Source: Youxingia wuxianensis
GTDB lineage: Bacteria > Bacillota > Clostridia > Oscillospirales > Ruminococcaceae
Direction of reading: 5' to 3'
Assembly (NCBI RefSeq): GCF_014385085.1
Contig: NZ_JACRTD010000005.1
Coordinates: 62,001-126,000, forward strand
Length of the DNA: 64,000 bases
Shown here: positions 52,424 through 59,665 of the stretch, in pieces
Layout: each line of letters begins with the position of its first letter
Position numbering within the stretch: the stretch's first letter is position 1
Made by a program: the position numbers and the translations under genes
The notes under the pieces: model-generated
What the model saw: the letters and a program-made list of their open reading frames with translations, nothing else
What the model was told of the DNA's origin: nothing
Databases searched by the model: none

Positions 52424-53397
52424 ACCTTCTTTCTTGTCAGGAGGAGGTAGAGGAAGTAAAGTCCGCCGCCCACGGTGATGAACACGCTCACCGGCACGGA
52501 GTAGGAATACACATGCTCGACGATGAGCTGCCCGCCCACCAGCACGATCATGCCGAACAGGGCCGAGCCCAGCACCAGCTGGGTGTGCCGGAAGGTTTTC
52601 AGCAGCTGACGGGACAGGTTTGCGATGATGAGCCCCAAAAAGGAGATGGGTCCTACCATGGCGGTGGCCACGGCGATGCAGAGAGTCACGCCCAGCAGCA
52701 GGCGGCGGATGCAGCGGTCGTAGTCCACCCCCAGATTGATGGCCTGCTCCTTGCCCAATGTCAGCACATCCAGCAGGGCCAGCTCCTTTCGCAGTGCGAA
52801 GATGACGCTCGCCAAGAGGATCAGGGAAAAGACGATGATCTCGGAATTGATGTTGCTGAAGCTTGCCACCAGAGTATTCAGCAGACTGTCGTACTCATTG
52901 GGGTCCATGACCCGTGTAAGAGTAGTCTGAATGCTGCTGAAAAACGAAGTTAGTACTGTGCCCACCAACAGCACATACAGCACATTGTGCTTGGTCTTTT
53001 TGAAGATCCAGCTGTAGATAATGGTAGCGGTAATGCCCATGAGCACCACATCCACCGCGAAGGACAGATTGGCGTTGGAGGCCACCACGCTGGCAGATCC
53101 AAGAAAGAACACCACCGCCGTGTGGATGAGGGTATAGAGGGAATTCATCCCCAGCAGGCAGGGGGTCACGATGGTGTTGTTGATGATGGACTGAAATACC
53201 AGAGAGGCACCGCCAATGGAAAAGGCGGTAATGAGCATGACAATGAGCTTGGGGGTGCGGATCTTCATGGCGTAGGCCAGAAGCTTGGGATTAGAAAAGT
53301 TGACCTCCACCAACATATATCCTACTGCACAAAGAAAAACAATCGCAGCCAGGATCAGGAGTTTGCGCCGGTTGGCGCGCACGGCAGCGGTGTTCAC
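52420..53397 (-). CDS. FecCD-type iron permease 2
   Basis: A 325-residue membrane protein with eight to ten hydrophobic segments. GASLVFQSIINNTIVTPCLL and MVGPISFLGLIIANLSRQLL are family motifs of the FecCD/BtuC superfamily. It overlaps both neighbours by 4 bases and pairs with the permease at 53394. Confidence 0.92.
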   Translation of the reverse strand: MNTAAVRANRRKLLILAAIVFLCAVGYMLVEVNFSNPKLLAYAMKIRTPKLIVMLITAFSIGGASLVFQSIINNTIVTPCLLGMNSLYTLIHTAVVFFLGSASVVASNANLSFAVDVVLMGITATIIYSWIFKKTKHNVLYVLLVGTVLTSFFSSIQTTLTRVMDPNEYDSLLNTLVASFSNINSEIIVFSLILLASVIFALRKELALLDVLTLGKEQAINLGVDYDRCIRRLLLGVTLCIAVATAMVGPISFLGLIIANLSRQLLKTFRHTQLVLGSALFGMIVLVGGQLIVEHVYSYSVPVSVFITVGGGLYFLYLLLTRKKV

Positions 53398-54386
53398 TGG
53401 TCCGCACCTCCCTTCAGATTAGGCATGGCGGAGCAGCAGCCTGTTCCAGCGCTGCCCAGACGGATGGCTTTTCGGCCGTGCTTGAGCCGGTAAAAGAGCA
53501 GGCCGATAAAGATCAGGCTTCCCAGGATGCCCACGATCAGCTCGATGGGCAGCTCGTAGGGGGCGATTACGATCCGGCCGATCATGTCGCATACCAGCAC
53601 AAAAATGGCGCCGAACAGAGCGGTATCCACCAGCGTGCCCCGGATCTTGTCTCCCTTGTACATGGCCACCACATTGGGCACGATCAGCCCGATGTAGGAG
53701 ATGGAACCAACCACCACCACAATGCTGGCGGTGATCATGGCAGCGATGGTGAGCCCGGAAAAGAGGACCAGGTTATACGGGACACCCAGGTTCTTGGAAA
53801 AATCCTTGCCCAGTCCCACAATGTTGAAATGGTTGGCGAAGAGGAAGGCCAGCACCACCAGCGGGACCGTCAGCCAGACGATCTCATACCGGCCTTTCAG
53901 CACCAGCGAGAAGTGGCCCACCAGCCAGGAGGACAGAGCTTGGGTCATCTCATATTTGTAAGCCAGATAGTTGGTAATGCCGCCGATGACATTGCCGAAC
54001 ATGATGCCCACCAGAGGGACCATCACCACATCCTTGAACTGGATGCGCTGAATGAACCAGACGAAGATCCAGGTGCCCAGAATCGCCGTAGCAAAGGCAA
54101 AAATGGCCCGGCTCCACAGTGTGGAGGCCGGCATAAACAGCAGAGCCAGCAGGATGCCGAACTGGGCCGAGGAGATGGTGGCGCCGGTGGTTGGGGACAC
54201 AAATTTGTTGCTGCACAGCTGCTGCATGATGAGTCCTGCCACACTCATACCAATGCCGGTGCATAGGATGGCCAGCAGGCGCGGCAGCCGGGAGATCAGG
54301 AAAATCTCCAGCTGCTCAAAATTGCCTGCGAGTAGCTCACCGGGTGTCAGGTCAATCACGCCCACAAACAGTGAACAGCCGGACAA
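53394..54386 (-). CDS. FecCD-type iron permease 1
   Basis: A 330-residue FecCD permease with GIGMSVAGLIMQQLCSNKFV, PTTGATISSAQFGILLALLF and VGSISYIGLIVPNVVAMYKG. The first codon is unclear. The open frame from TTG 54386 lacks a ribosome site and starts mid-helix, and the frame continues upstream (FIRPYRSTIVLSVLLLILSG) without ATG, GTG or TTG until an in-frame stop. A GGGAGAGG lies near ATC 54430. It may start at a rare codon. It ends in a Cys-rich tail AGTGCCSAMPNLKGG. Confidence 0.88.
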   Translation of the reverse strand: MSGCSLFVGVIDLTPGELLAGNFEQLEIFLISRLPRLLAILCTGIGMSVAGLIMQQLCSNKFVSPTTGATISSAQFGILLALLFMPASTLWSRAIFAFATAILGTWIFVWFIQRIQFKDVVMVPLVGIMFGNVIGGITNYLAYKYEMTQALSSWLVGHFSLVLKGRYEIVWLTVPLVVLAFLFANHFNIVGLGKDFSKNLGVPYNLVLFSGLTIAAMITASIVVVVGSISYIGLIVPNVVAMYKGDKIRGTLVDTALFGAIFVLVCDMIGRIVIAPYELPIELIVGILGSLIFIGLLFYRLKHGRKAIRLGSAGTGCCSAMPNLKGGADQ

Positions 54387-54459
54387 TATAAGTAGCAGAA
54401 CAGAAAGAACAATGGTAGATCGATACGGTCTGATAAAATCCTCTCCCTTCTTTTTGGCG

Positions 54460-54475
54460 GTTAGCGATAGCTAAC
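54460..54475. promoter_or_regulatory. DtxR-type box before the ABC operon
   Basis: GTTAGCGATAGCTAAC has inverted GTTAGC arms with a GATA centre. It is one of a family of boxes in this island and lies about 75 bases from the predicted start codon. Confidence 0.75.
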
Positions 54476-54544
54476 TGCATCCCATAAGCAATGCGCAGCG
54501 GCGATTGGACTTGCCATGCATCACGCACTGCGCATCGTGAGCTT

Positions 54545-54575
54545 ATTATAGCATATCGAGTTAGCTATGTGCAAC
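54545..54575 (-). promoter_or_regulatory. Promoter and second DtxR-type box of the ABC operon
   Basis: Minus strand TTGCAC (54574-54569), 18 bases, perfect TATAAT (54550-54545). The half-conserved box GTTAGCTATGTGCAAC (54560-54575) covers the -35. Confidence 0.65.
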
Positions 54576-54617
54576 CGCGCAAAAAGCACAAGCTACCAAA
54601 CGGAAAGAATTTGTTTT

Positions 54618-56732
54618 TTAGCCATTCTGCAAATTGTTGTTCTGAACGGGCTGTGTCTGAGTAGTCAACCGGCTCATACTCCGCAGACTGACACCCAGAG
54701 TAGAGAGGTTGTGCAGCGTGGCGGAGGTGGCAGGCGGCAGGACACCGGCCACGCCGAGAGCGATCAGGGCGCCGTTGAAGCCAATGACAAAGCGATAGTT
54801 GGAGTGGATGCGCGCCATCAGCGCCATGGCGATCCGACGCAGCTCTACAATCTCCCAGAGGCTGTCGGCGGCAATGGTGATGTCTGCAATCTCCCGGGCG
54901 ATGGCGGCGCCGTCGCTGATGGCAATGCCCGCATCCGCCTCGGACAAGGCCGGTGAGTCGTTGATGCCGTCGCCCACCATCAGGACGGTATGCCCCTTCC
55001 GGCGGAGCCGTGCCACATACTCCGCCTTGTCCGCCGGAAGGACTCCAGCGCGGAAGTCATCCACTCCCACCTGGGCGGCAATGGCTGCGGCGGTGCGGTA
55101 ACTGTCGCCGGTGAGCATGACGGTATTGGTGACCCCCAGAGCACGGAGGGTGGACAGAACTTCCTTCGCCTCCTCCCGCAGCGGGTCGGAGATGCAGATC
55201 ACAGCGGCCAGCTGCCCCCCTACTGCCAGATACAGGTGGGAATACTCCGGCGGCAGGGCATCAAAGCGTTCCTGCTCGCCTTCCGGAATGACGCAACGCT
55301 CATCCTCAAAGACGAAGTGGGCACTGCCGATGAGGACTCGCTCCTCATCGACGGTGCTTGCGATGCCATGAGCCACCAGATACTCCACCTTAGAGTGGTA
55401 CTCCTCGTGGCGCAGGCCCCGGCGCCTGGCCTCCTCCACCACGGCGTTGGCCATGGAATGGGGGAAGTGCTCCTCCAGACAGGCAGCCAGCCGCAGCATT
55501 TCGGATTCCTCTTTGCCACCGAAGGACACCACCTGAGCCACCCGGGGGCAGGCGTGGGTCAGGGTGCCGGTCTTGTCGAAAACGATGGTGTCGGCCGCAG
55601 CCACCGCCTCCAGGAACTTGCCGCCCTTGACGGTGATGTGGGCGCGTCCCGCCTCCCGCATGGCGGAGAGGACGGCCAGAGGCATGGCCAGCTTCAGGGC
55701 GCAGGAGAAGTCCACCATCAGCACCGACAGAGCCCGTGTCACATTCCGGGTAAGGGCAAAACTCAGCAGGCTCCCGGCGAAGGTATAGGGTACCAGCTTG
55801 TCCGCCAGATTGGCAGCCTTGCTCTCAGCCTCCGACTTCATCTGCTCCGACTGCTCGATCATGTGAACGATTTGGTCATAGCGGCTCTGACCGGAGGCCT
55901 GCTTTACCTCCAGCACACACTCGCCCTCCTCCACCACGGTGCCGGCATAGACTGCGCCTCCGGGGCGCTTGGGTACCGGGATGGATTCGCCGGTAAGGGA
56001 CGCCTGATTGACAGTGACCTCCCCCTCCAGCACCAGGCCGTCCACGGGGACGATGCCGCCGGCGCGGACGACTACCGCATCCCCCGGCTGGATCTGGGAC
56101 ACAGGGACCAGCACTTCGCCCTGGGTCGTGCGCAGCCAGACCCGGTCCACATTCAGCGACATACACCGGGCCAGATCCGCCACAGATTTCTTCCTTGTCC
56201 ACTCCTCCAGCAGCTCGCCCACCTCCAGCAGGAACATGACGGTGCCGGCGGTATCAAAGTCGCCCCGGAACGCCGAGATGGAAATGGACAGGGCGTCCAG
56301 CAGCTCCACCTTGACGCGGCGGCGCAGCAGGCAGCCCAGGCCCCGCCGCACAAAGGGGACCATGTGCCAGAGTATGCGGGCAAGGCGCAGCGGAGGCGGG
56401 AGAAACAGGGTGCAGGCGGCCTTGCACACCACCTTTGCCACCAGCTTCTCCTCGAATTCCCGGTTCAGCGCCCGGCTGCTGTGGGCGGGCAGCGCGGTGG
56501 TCCGCTCCGCCTCCTGCCAGGAAAAATGCCGAATTTCGTTCAGCACGGCTTGGCGAGTCCCATCGTAGTACAGGATGACGCAGCAGGTGCGCTCGTGGAC
56601 GGTGACCTGCCGGCACCAGGACTTTCCCTGAATCCATGCCTCCAGCAGATCCGCCTGAGCGAGTGTCATTTGTTTTTGCCGCAGCCGGAACCGGATGCGC
56701 CCCCGGCTTTCGTGCAATATGGTTGCGTTCAT
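54618..56732 (-). CDS. fezB: P1B-6-type metal ATPase, ferrosome FezB-like
   Basis: A 704-residue heavy-metal P-type ATPase. ATG 56732 is placed after AAGGAGG. The N-terminus holds an Arg-rich stretch ESRGRIRFRLRQK (HMA_2-like) rather than a Cys-x-x-Cys metal domain. The membrane metal motif is SCA (VDFSCALKLAMPLA) instead of CPC. This is the mark of the P1B-6 subgroup, which includes FezB, the iron transporter of ferrosome organelles. The phosphorylation site is DKTGTLTH, TGES is in QASLTGESIPV, GDGINDSPAL is present. It is downstream of a DUF6110 protein. Confidence 0.85.
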   Translation of the reverse strand: MNATILHESRGRIRFRLRQKQMTLAQADLLEAWIQGKSWCRQVTVHERTCCVILYYDGTRQAVLNEIRHFSWQEAERTTALPAHSSRALNREFEEKLVAKVVCKAACTLFLPPPLRLARILWHMVPFVRRGLGCLLRRRVKVELLDALSISISAFRGDFDTAGTVMFLLEVGELLEEWTRKKSVADLARCMSLNVDRVWLRTTQGEVLVPVSQIQPGDAVVVRAGGIVPVDGLVLEGEVTVNQASLTGESIPVPKRPGGAVYAGTVVEEGECVLEVKQASGQSRYDQIVHMIEQSEQMKSEAESKAANLADKLVPYTFAGSLLSFALTRNVTRALSVLMVDFSCALKLAMPLAVLSAMREAGRAHITVKGGKFLEAVAAADTIVFDKTGTLTHACPRVAQVVSFGGKEESEMLRLAACLEEHFPHSMANAVVEEARRRGLRHEEYHSKVEYLVAHGIASTVDEERVLIGSAHFVFEDERCVIPEGEQERFDALPPEYSHLYLAVGGQLAAVICISDPLREEAKEVLSTLRALGVTNTVMLTGDSYRTAAAIAAQVGVDDFRAGVLPADKAEYVARLRRKGHTVLMVGDGINDSPALSEADAGIAISDGAAIAREIADITIAADSLWEIVELRRIAMALMARIHSNYRFVIGFNGALIALGVAGVLPPATSATLHNLSTLGVSLRSMSRLTTQTQPVQNNNLQNG

Positions 56733-56751
56733 AGGTTCCTCCTTCACGAAA

Positions 56752-56777
56752 AGAGGGAGCCGCTGGCGGCTCCCTCT
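56752..56777. repeat. 26-bp palindrome between DUF6110 and ATPase genes
   Basis: A perfect 12-bp arm AGAGGGAGCCGC (56752-56763), two-base loop, GCGGCTCCCTCT (56766-56777). It could be an mRNA-stabilising or attenuating hairpin. Confidence 0.85.
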
Positions 56778-56784
56778 GGGTCAA

Positions 56785-57057
56785 TCAGGCTTCTTCGCTC
56801 TCCAGATTGGCAGCGGCGGCTTCCTCCGCTTCCTTCGCAGCCCGGTCCTCATTCAGCTCCTTGGCGGAGGCCAGAATGTCCGCGGCGTTTTCCTGCACCG
56901 TGGTCACAGTCCCCATGACCGAATCCTTCATCCGCAGGCCGGCGGCCGTGACATGGACATAGGCTTTCTTGGCGTCCTTGCTGGACAGCAGCTTGATGCC
57001 AAAAGAACCAAACAACGCACCACCCGCAAAGCAGGCAAGTTTCGTATAAACGCTCAT
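56785..57057 (-). CDS. DUF6110 family protein (ferrosome-associated candidate)
   Basis: A 90-residue small membrane protein. One glycine-rich segment, KLACFAGGALFGSFGIKLLS, carries a GxxxG-type pattern, then a helical amphipathic and Glu-rich tail follow. I take it as DUF6110, a family found next to HMA_2-type P-type ATPases; in ferrosome clusters a small glycine-rich membrane protein is needed for the organelle. The match to FezA is by context. AAAGGAAGGATC precedes ATG 57057. Confidence 0.75.
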   Translation of the reverse strand: MSVYTKLACFAGGALFGSFGIKLLSSKDAKKAYVHVTAAGLRMKDSVMGTVTTVQENAADILASAKELNEDRAAKEAEEAAAANLESEEA

Positions 57058-57075
57058 TGTGATCCTTCCTTTCCC

Positions 57076-57156
57076 TTATTTCCGTTTGTAGCCGGTGACC
57101 ATGACCATAATCATGCAGATCACAGCGCCCCACGCCCAAAAACGATGCTGTTTCAT
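57076..57156 (-). CDS. 26-residue membrane peptide
   Basis: A tiny gene: MKQHRFWAWGAVICMIMVMV then TGYKRK. A single hydrophobic helix with basic ends. GGAG lies eight bases before ATG 57156, and the stop is 18 bases before the next gene, so it looks translated. No function is known. Confidence 0.6.
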   Translation of the reverse strand: MKQHRFWAWGAVICMIMVMVTGYKRK

Positions 57157-57226
57157 CGCTGTCACTCCTTCTGAATGCTTTGGAATGTCTGATTATTGTA
57201 GCAGAAAAGGTGGGTGTTTGTCGCTG

Positions 57227-58147
57227 TCAAAACGGACGCGGAGTTGCGGTTTCCGACATTTTTCTGTACTGGCCGGGAGTCATGCCATACTCCCGCTTGA
57301 ACGCTGCGTTGAACTGGCTCATACCCTCATACCCCACAGCCTGCGCAATTTGCTGAATGGGCATCCGGGTGGTGCAGATCAGCTCCTGTGCCCGTCGGAG
57401 GCGCTGTTGAACCAAAAAGCTGTGAATCGGCATGTCATAGGCGCGGCGGAACCCTTCTTTCAAGAAGGTCGGGGAAAGCGAAAACTGTTTGCAGAGGAAC
57501 GCAATGGTAAGCTTATCAGACAGATGCGTCTGGATGTATGCCTTGACTTCCAACAGACTGTGGGATACTGGGCAGCCTGAGCCGGAGAGAGAGCCATTCG
57601 ATTCAGATACCTCGGTGCAGAGCAGATACAGCAGTTCCACCGACTTGAAAACACAGTAGCGTTCCTGCTCCTGCTCAGACAGATAGCGAACCGTTTCAAA
57701 AAATGACTGCGTCCAAGGTGTGCCGCACAGGGTCATGCAGCCGTTCCTCGCCGTCATCTTCTCCTTGACGATCCTGGTGTCCAACCTCATCCCCAGGGTG
57801 GAGCAGACCGTCACAAGGCTTTCTTTTGCGGCTTTGGCGTCTACGGCGATCAAAATGCCGCCCAGATTTCCGCTATACTGACACGAGCGGAGAGCGGAGC
57901 TGTCGGAGAGGAGGAAGATGCCCGGCGCCTCCACCGTGCAGGAAGCACCCTGTAACGCTCGGACAGTAAGGCGGCCGGTCAGGCAGAACAGTACCTCAAA
58001 CTGGAGCAGTGCGCCGCACACCGGGACAGACTGCAGAGGTTCCTGCTCCGGCTCCGGCAGGGAAAACCGGCAGATCTGCACCCCTGGCATACTGCTGCTC
58101 CAACGGCCTGTGCCGGAGTCCTGGCTCGATAAATATTCTTTCAGCAT
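57227..58147 (-). CDS. AraC family transcriptional regulator
   Basis: A 306-residue regulator. The C-terminal AraC DNA-binding domain holds two helix-turn-helix units (LTIAFLCKQFSLSPTFLKEG and PIQQIAQAVGYEGMSQFNAA, ending FKREYGMTPGQYRKM). The N-terminal half is a cupin-like effector domain with GCMTLCGTPWTQ. It resembles the YqhC/PchR-type group responsive to iron. It sits upstream of the ferrosome-like genes on the same strand, so it may control them. No DtxR box is seen here. Confidence 0.88.
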   Translation of the reverse strand: MLKEYLSSQDSGTGRWSSSMPGVQICRFSLPEPEQEPLQSVPVCGALLQFEVLFCLTGRLTVRALQGASCTVEAPGIFLLSDSSALRSCQYSGNLGGILIAVDAKAAKESLVTVCSTLGMRLDTRIVKEKMTARNGCMTLCGTPWTQSFFETVRYLSEQEQERYCVFKSVELLYLLCTEVSESNGSLSGSGCPVSHSLLEVKAYIQTHLSDKLTIAFLCKQFSLSPTFLKEGFRRAYDMPIHSFLVQQRLRRAQELICTTRMPIQQIAQAVGYEGMSQFNAAFKREYGMTPGQYRKMSETATPRPF

Positions 58148-58211
58148 GATTTCTCACGACCTGTTTCTCTGGGTTCGGAAATGGTTTTGCCTATGCTGAC
58201 CGGGGATACAG

Positions 58212-58247
58212 GCAGAAGGCAGGAGACGAGCGCCTCCTGCCTTCTGC
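58212..58247 (-). terminator. Terminator after flavodoxin
   Basis: A 14-bp stem GCAGAAGGCAGGAG with CTCCTGCCTTCTGC. It lies 10 bases past the flavodoxin stop on the minus strand; the U tract is weak. Confidence 0.7.
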
Positions 58248-58257
58248 GGTGTTTTTG

Positions 58258-58680
58258 TCAGGCCAGCGACGCGCCCAGTTCGCGACAAGCCGCCAGAGCG
58301 TCATCGTCCGGAGCTTCGTTGCAGATCACGCTGTCACAGGCCAGATTGGCGCCGTCGTCGTTGCAGCGAGATTCCCAGCTGCGCATCCATTCGCCATCGC
58401 CCCAGCCGTAGGAGCCGAACAAGGCGATGTTCTTCCCGCTCAGCCTGCCCTCACAGGCGGTGAACATGGGCTCGAACTCGCTCTCCTCCAGCTGCTCCGC
58501 CCCCATGGAGGGGCAGCCAAAGGCGATGGCGGAATATTCGCTGACCTGCTCCGGGGAGAACTCCGCGGCGGTGATCACAGATACCTCGGCGCCCTTGCCC
58601 TTGGCGCCTTCAGCCACCGCCATGGCCATGGCCTCGGTGTTTCCCGTGCCGCTCCAATACACAACTGCAACTTTACTCAT
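58258..58680 (-). CDS. Flavodoxin
   Basis: A 140-residue FMN-binding electron carrier that can replace ferredoxin under iron limitation. The phosphate loop is VYWSGTGNTEAMA (about residues 7-19). FGCPSMGAEQLEESEFEP and ALFGSYGWGDGEWM hold the isoalloxazine loops. ATG 58680 has AAAGG 13 bases upstream, while TTG 58689 has a 4-base gap. It is in an iron-regulated operon with DUF3793. Confidence 0.92.
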   Translation of the reverse strand: MSKVAVVYWSGTGNTEAMAMAVAEGAKGKGAEVSVITAAEFSPEQVSEYSAIAFGCPSMGAEQLEESEFEPMFTACEGRLSGKNIALFGSYGWGDGEWMRSWESRCNDDGANLACDSVICNEAPDDDALAACRELGASLA

Positions 58681-58724
58681 AAGACTCAACGACCTTTCTT
58701 TCTGGATTTGTTATGGTAGAAACA

Positions 58725-59276
58725 TCAACCAGCCACGGTGAGCTGCTCGATGGATTTCCCTTGCTGCCACTGCCGGAAGTAGATTTTGCTGCACATCTCG
58801 TATTTCTCAAAGATATTTCTGGCGGCCTGTTCGTTGCCGTAGACCTTCCAGCAGCCCACGCATTTGTGATTGCACGCCCGATTGCAGATGAAGCCCAGCA
58901 CATCCTCAGGGGGATAGCTCAAAAACAGGCCGATCTCATGGGGGAATTCCCCCTCGCTCCGGAGCCGGCGGATGAGGTGAACCACGCAGCCATTGGGGTT
59001 TTCCGGCACATAGCCGTATTTGAGAAGCAAGGCTCTGGCCCGCTGATCGGTCAGATCGCTCTCCAATGCATTGGGCCGGTAGGCATAGATCAAAGCGCGG
59101 CCTTTGCGAACCCGGAGCGGAAGGACGCGTATTCCTCTGGGAACCAGTTTCTTGTTCAGTCGACACAAGTCTTTCGTCAGATCCTTCCGGCTGGGGCAGG
59201 CACAGGAAAAGAGGTTTCCCGTCTTGATTCCCGCCAGGGTGGGAGAACAGTGACGAATCAGCAGATCTTCTGACAT
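58725..59276 (-). CDS. DUF3793 family protein
   Basis: A 183-residue protein of unknown function, with CSPTLAGIKTGNLFSC, GEFPHEIGLFLSYPPEDVLG and HKCVGCWKVYGNEQAARNIF (Cys-x-x-Cys). This matches DUF3793, a family often found beside iron-uptake genes. The Cys pattern suggests metal or heme handling; no enzyme fold is recognised. AAGGAGG precedes ATG 59276. Two DtxR-type boxes lie upstream. Confidence 0.88.
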   Translation of the reverse strand: MSEDLLIRHCSPTLAGIKTGNLFSCACPSRKDLTKDLCRLNKKLVPRGIRVLPLRVRKGRALIYAYRPNALESDLTDQRARALLLKYGYVPENPNGCVVHLIRRLRSEGEFPHEIGLFLSYPPEDVLGFICNRACNHKCVGCWKVYGNEQAARNIFEKYEMCSKIYFRQWQQGKSIEQLTVAG

Positions 59277-59317
59277 AACACGCCTCCTTATATGGTATGT
59301 CGCTTCCAAAGCAGGAA

Positions 59318-59385
59318 GTTAGCAATCGCTAACCCATATGCAAAAAATTATTGGGATTTCTCCCAGTGGTTAGCGATAGCTAACC
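59318..59385. promoter_or_regulatory. Two DtxR-type boxes before DUF3793
   Basis: GTTAGCAATCGCTAAC (59318-59333) and GGTTAGCGATAGCTAACC (59368-59385). The second covers the predicted start of the minus-strand transcript. Confidence 0.78.
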
Positions 59386-59394
59386 TGCATCCTG

Positions 59395-59423
59395 ATTTTA
59401 ATATATCAAATCGTGTTTGTCAA
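59395..59423 (-). promoter_or_regulatory. Promoter of the DUF3793-flavodoxin operon
   Basis: Minus strand TTGACA (59423-59418), 17 bases, TAAAAT (59400-59395). Confidence 0.75.
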
Positions 59424-59454
59424 TAGGAAAGTTCATGGATGCATGAAATGATCA

Positions 59455-59484
59455 GCGGGGGCCATCCAAACGGAAGGCCCCCGC
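59455..59484. terminator. Terminator of the feo operon
   Basis: Stem GCGGGGGCC with GGCCCCCGC around ATCCAAACGGAA, 8 bases after the last feo gene. Confidence 0.75.
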
Positions 59485-59491
59485 ATCTTTT

Positions 59492-59665
59492 CTATTTCTC
59501 GTGGGTACTGCAGCAGCAGTGATGCTGGTCTGCCTTTTTGGAACTGCAAGAGCATCCATCCGGGCAACCGATACACTTCTTGCCGCTCTTTTTTGCTTTA
59601 TAGACATAGAACGCAGCGGCTGCGATAATTACCACAAGAATGCCAATTACGATATAGTCGATCAT
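59492..59665 (-). CDS. FeoB-associated Cys-rich membrane protein
   Basis: A 57-residue protein. One N-terminal hydrophobic helix (DYIVIGILVVIIAAAAFYVY), then a basic linker and a Cys-rich tail CIGCPDGCSCSSKK with HHCCCSTHEK. This is the typical small partner of FeoB in Bacillota. Its ATG shares a base with the feoB stop (TGATG). It likely binds iron at the inner face. Confidence 0.85.
   Translation of the reverse strand: MIDYIVIGILVVIIAAAAFYVYKAKKSGKKCIGCPDGCSCSSKKADQHHCCCSTHEK

Noticed and set aside
54990-56918. 642-codon plus-strand frame over the P-type ATPase
   Set aside because: Its translation is rich in His, Gln and Gly with no domain, while the minus strand has all ATPase motifs.
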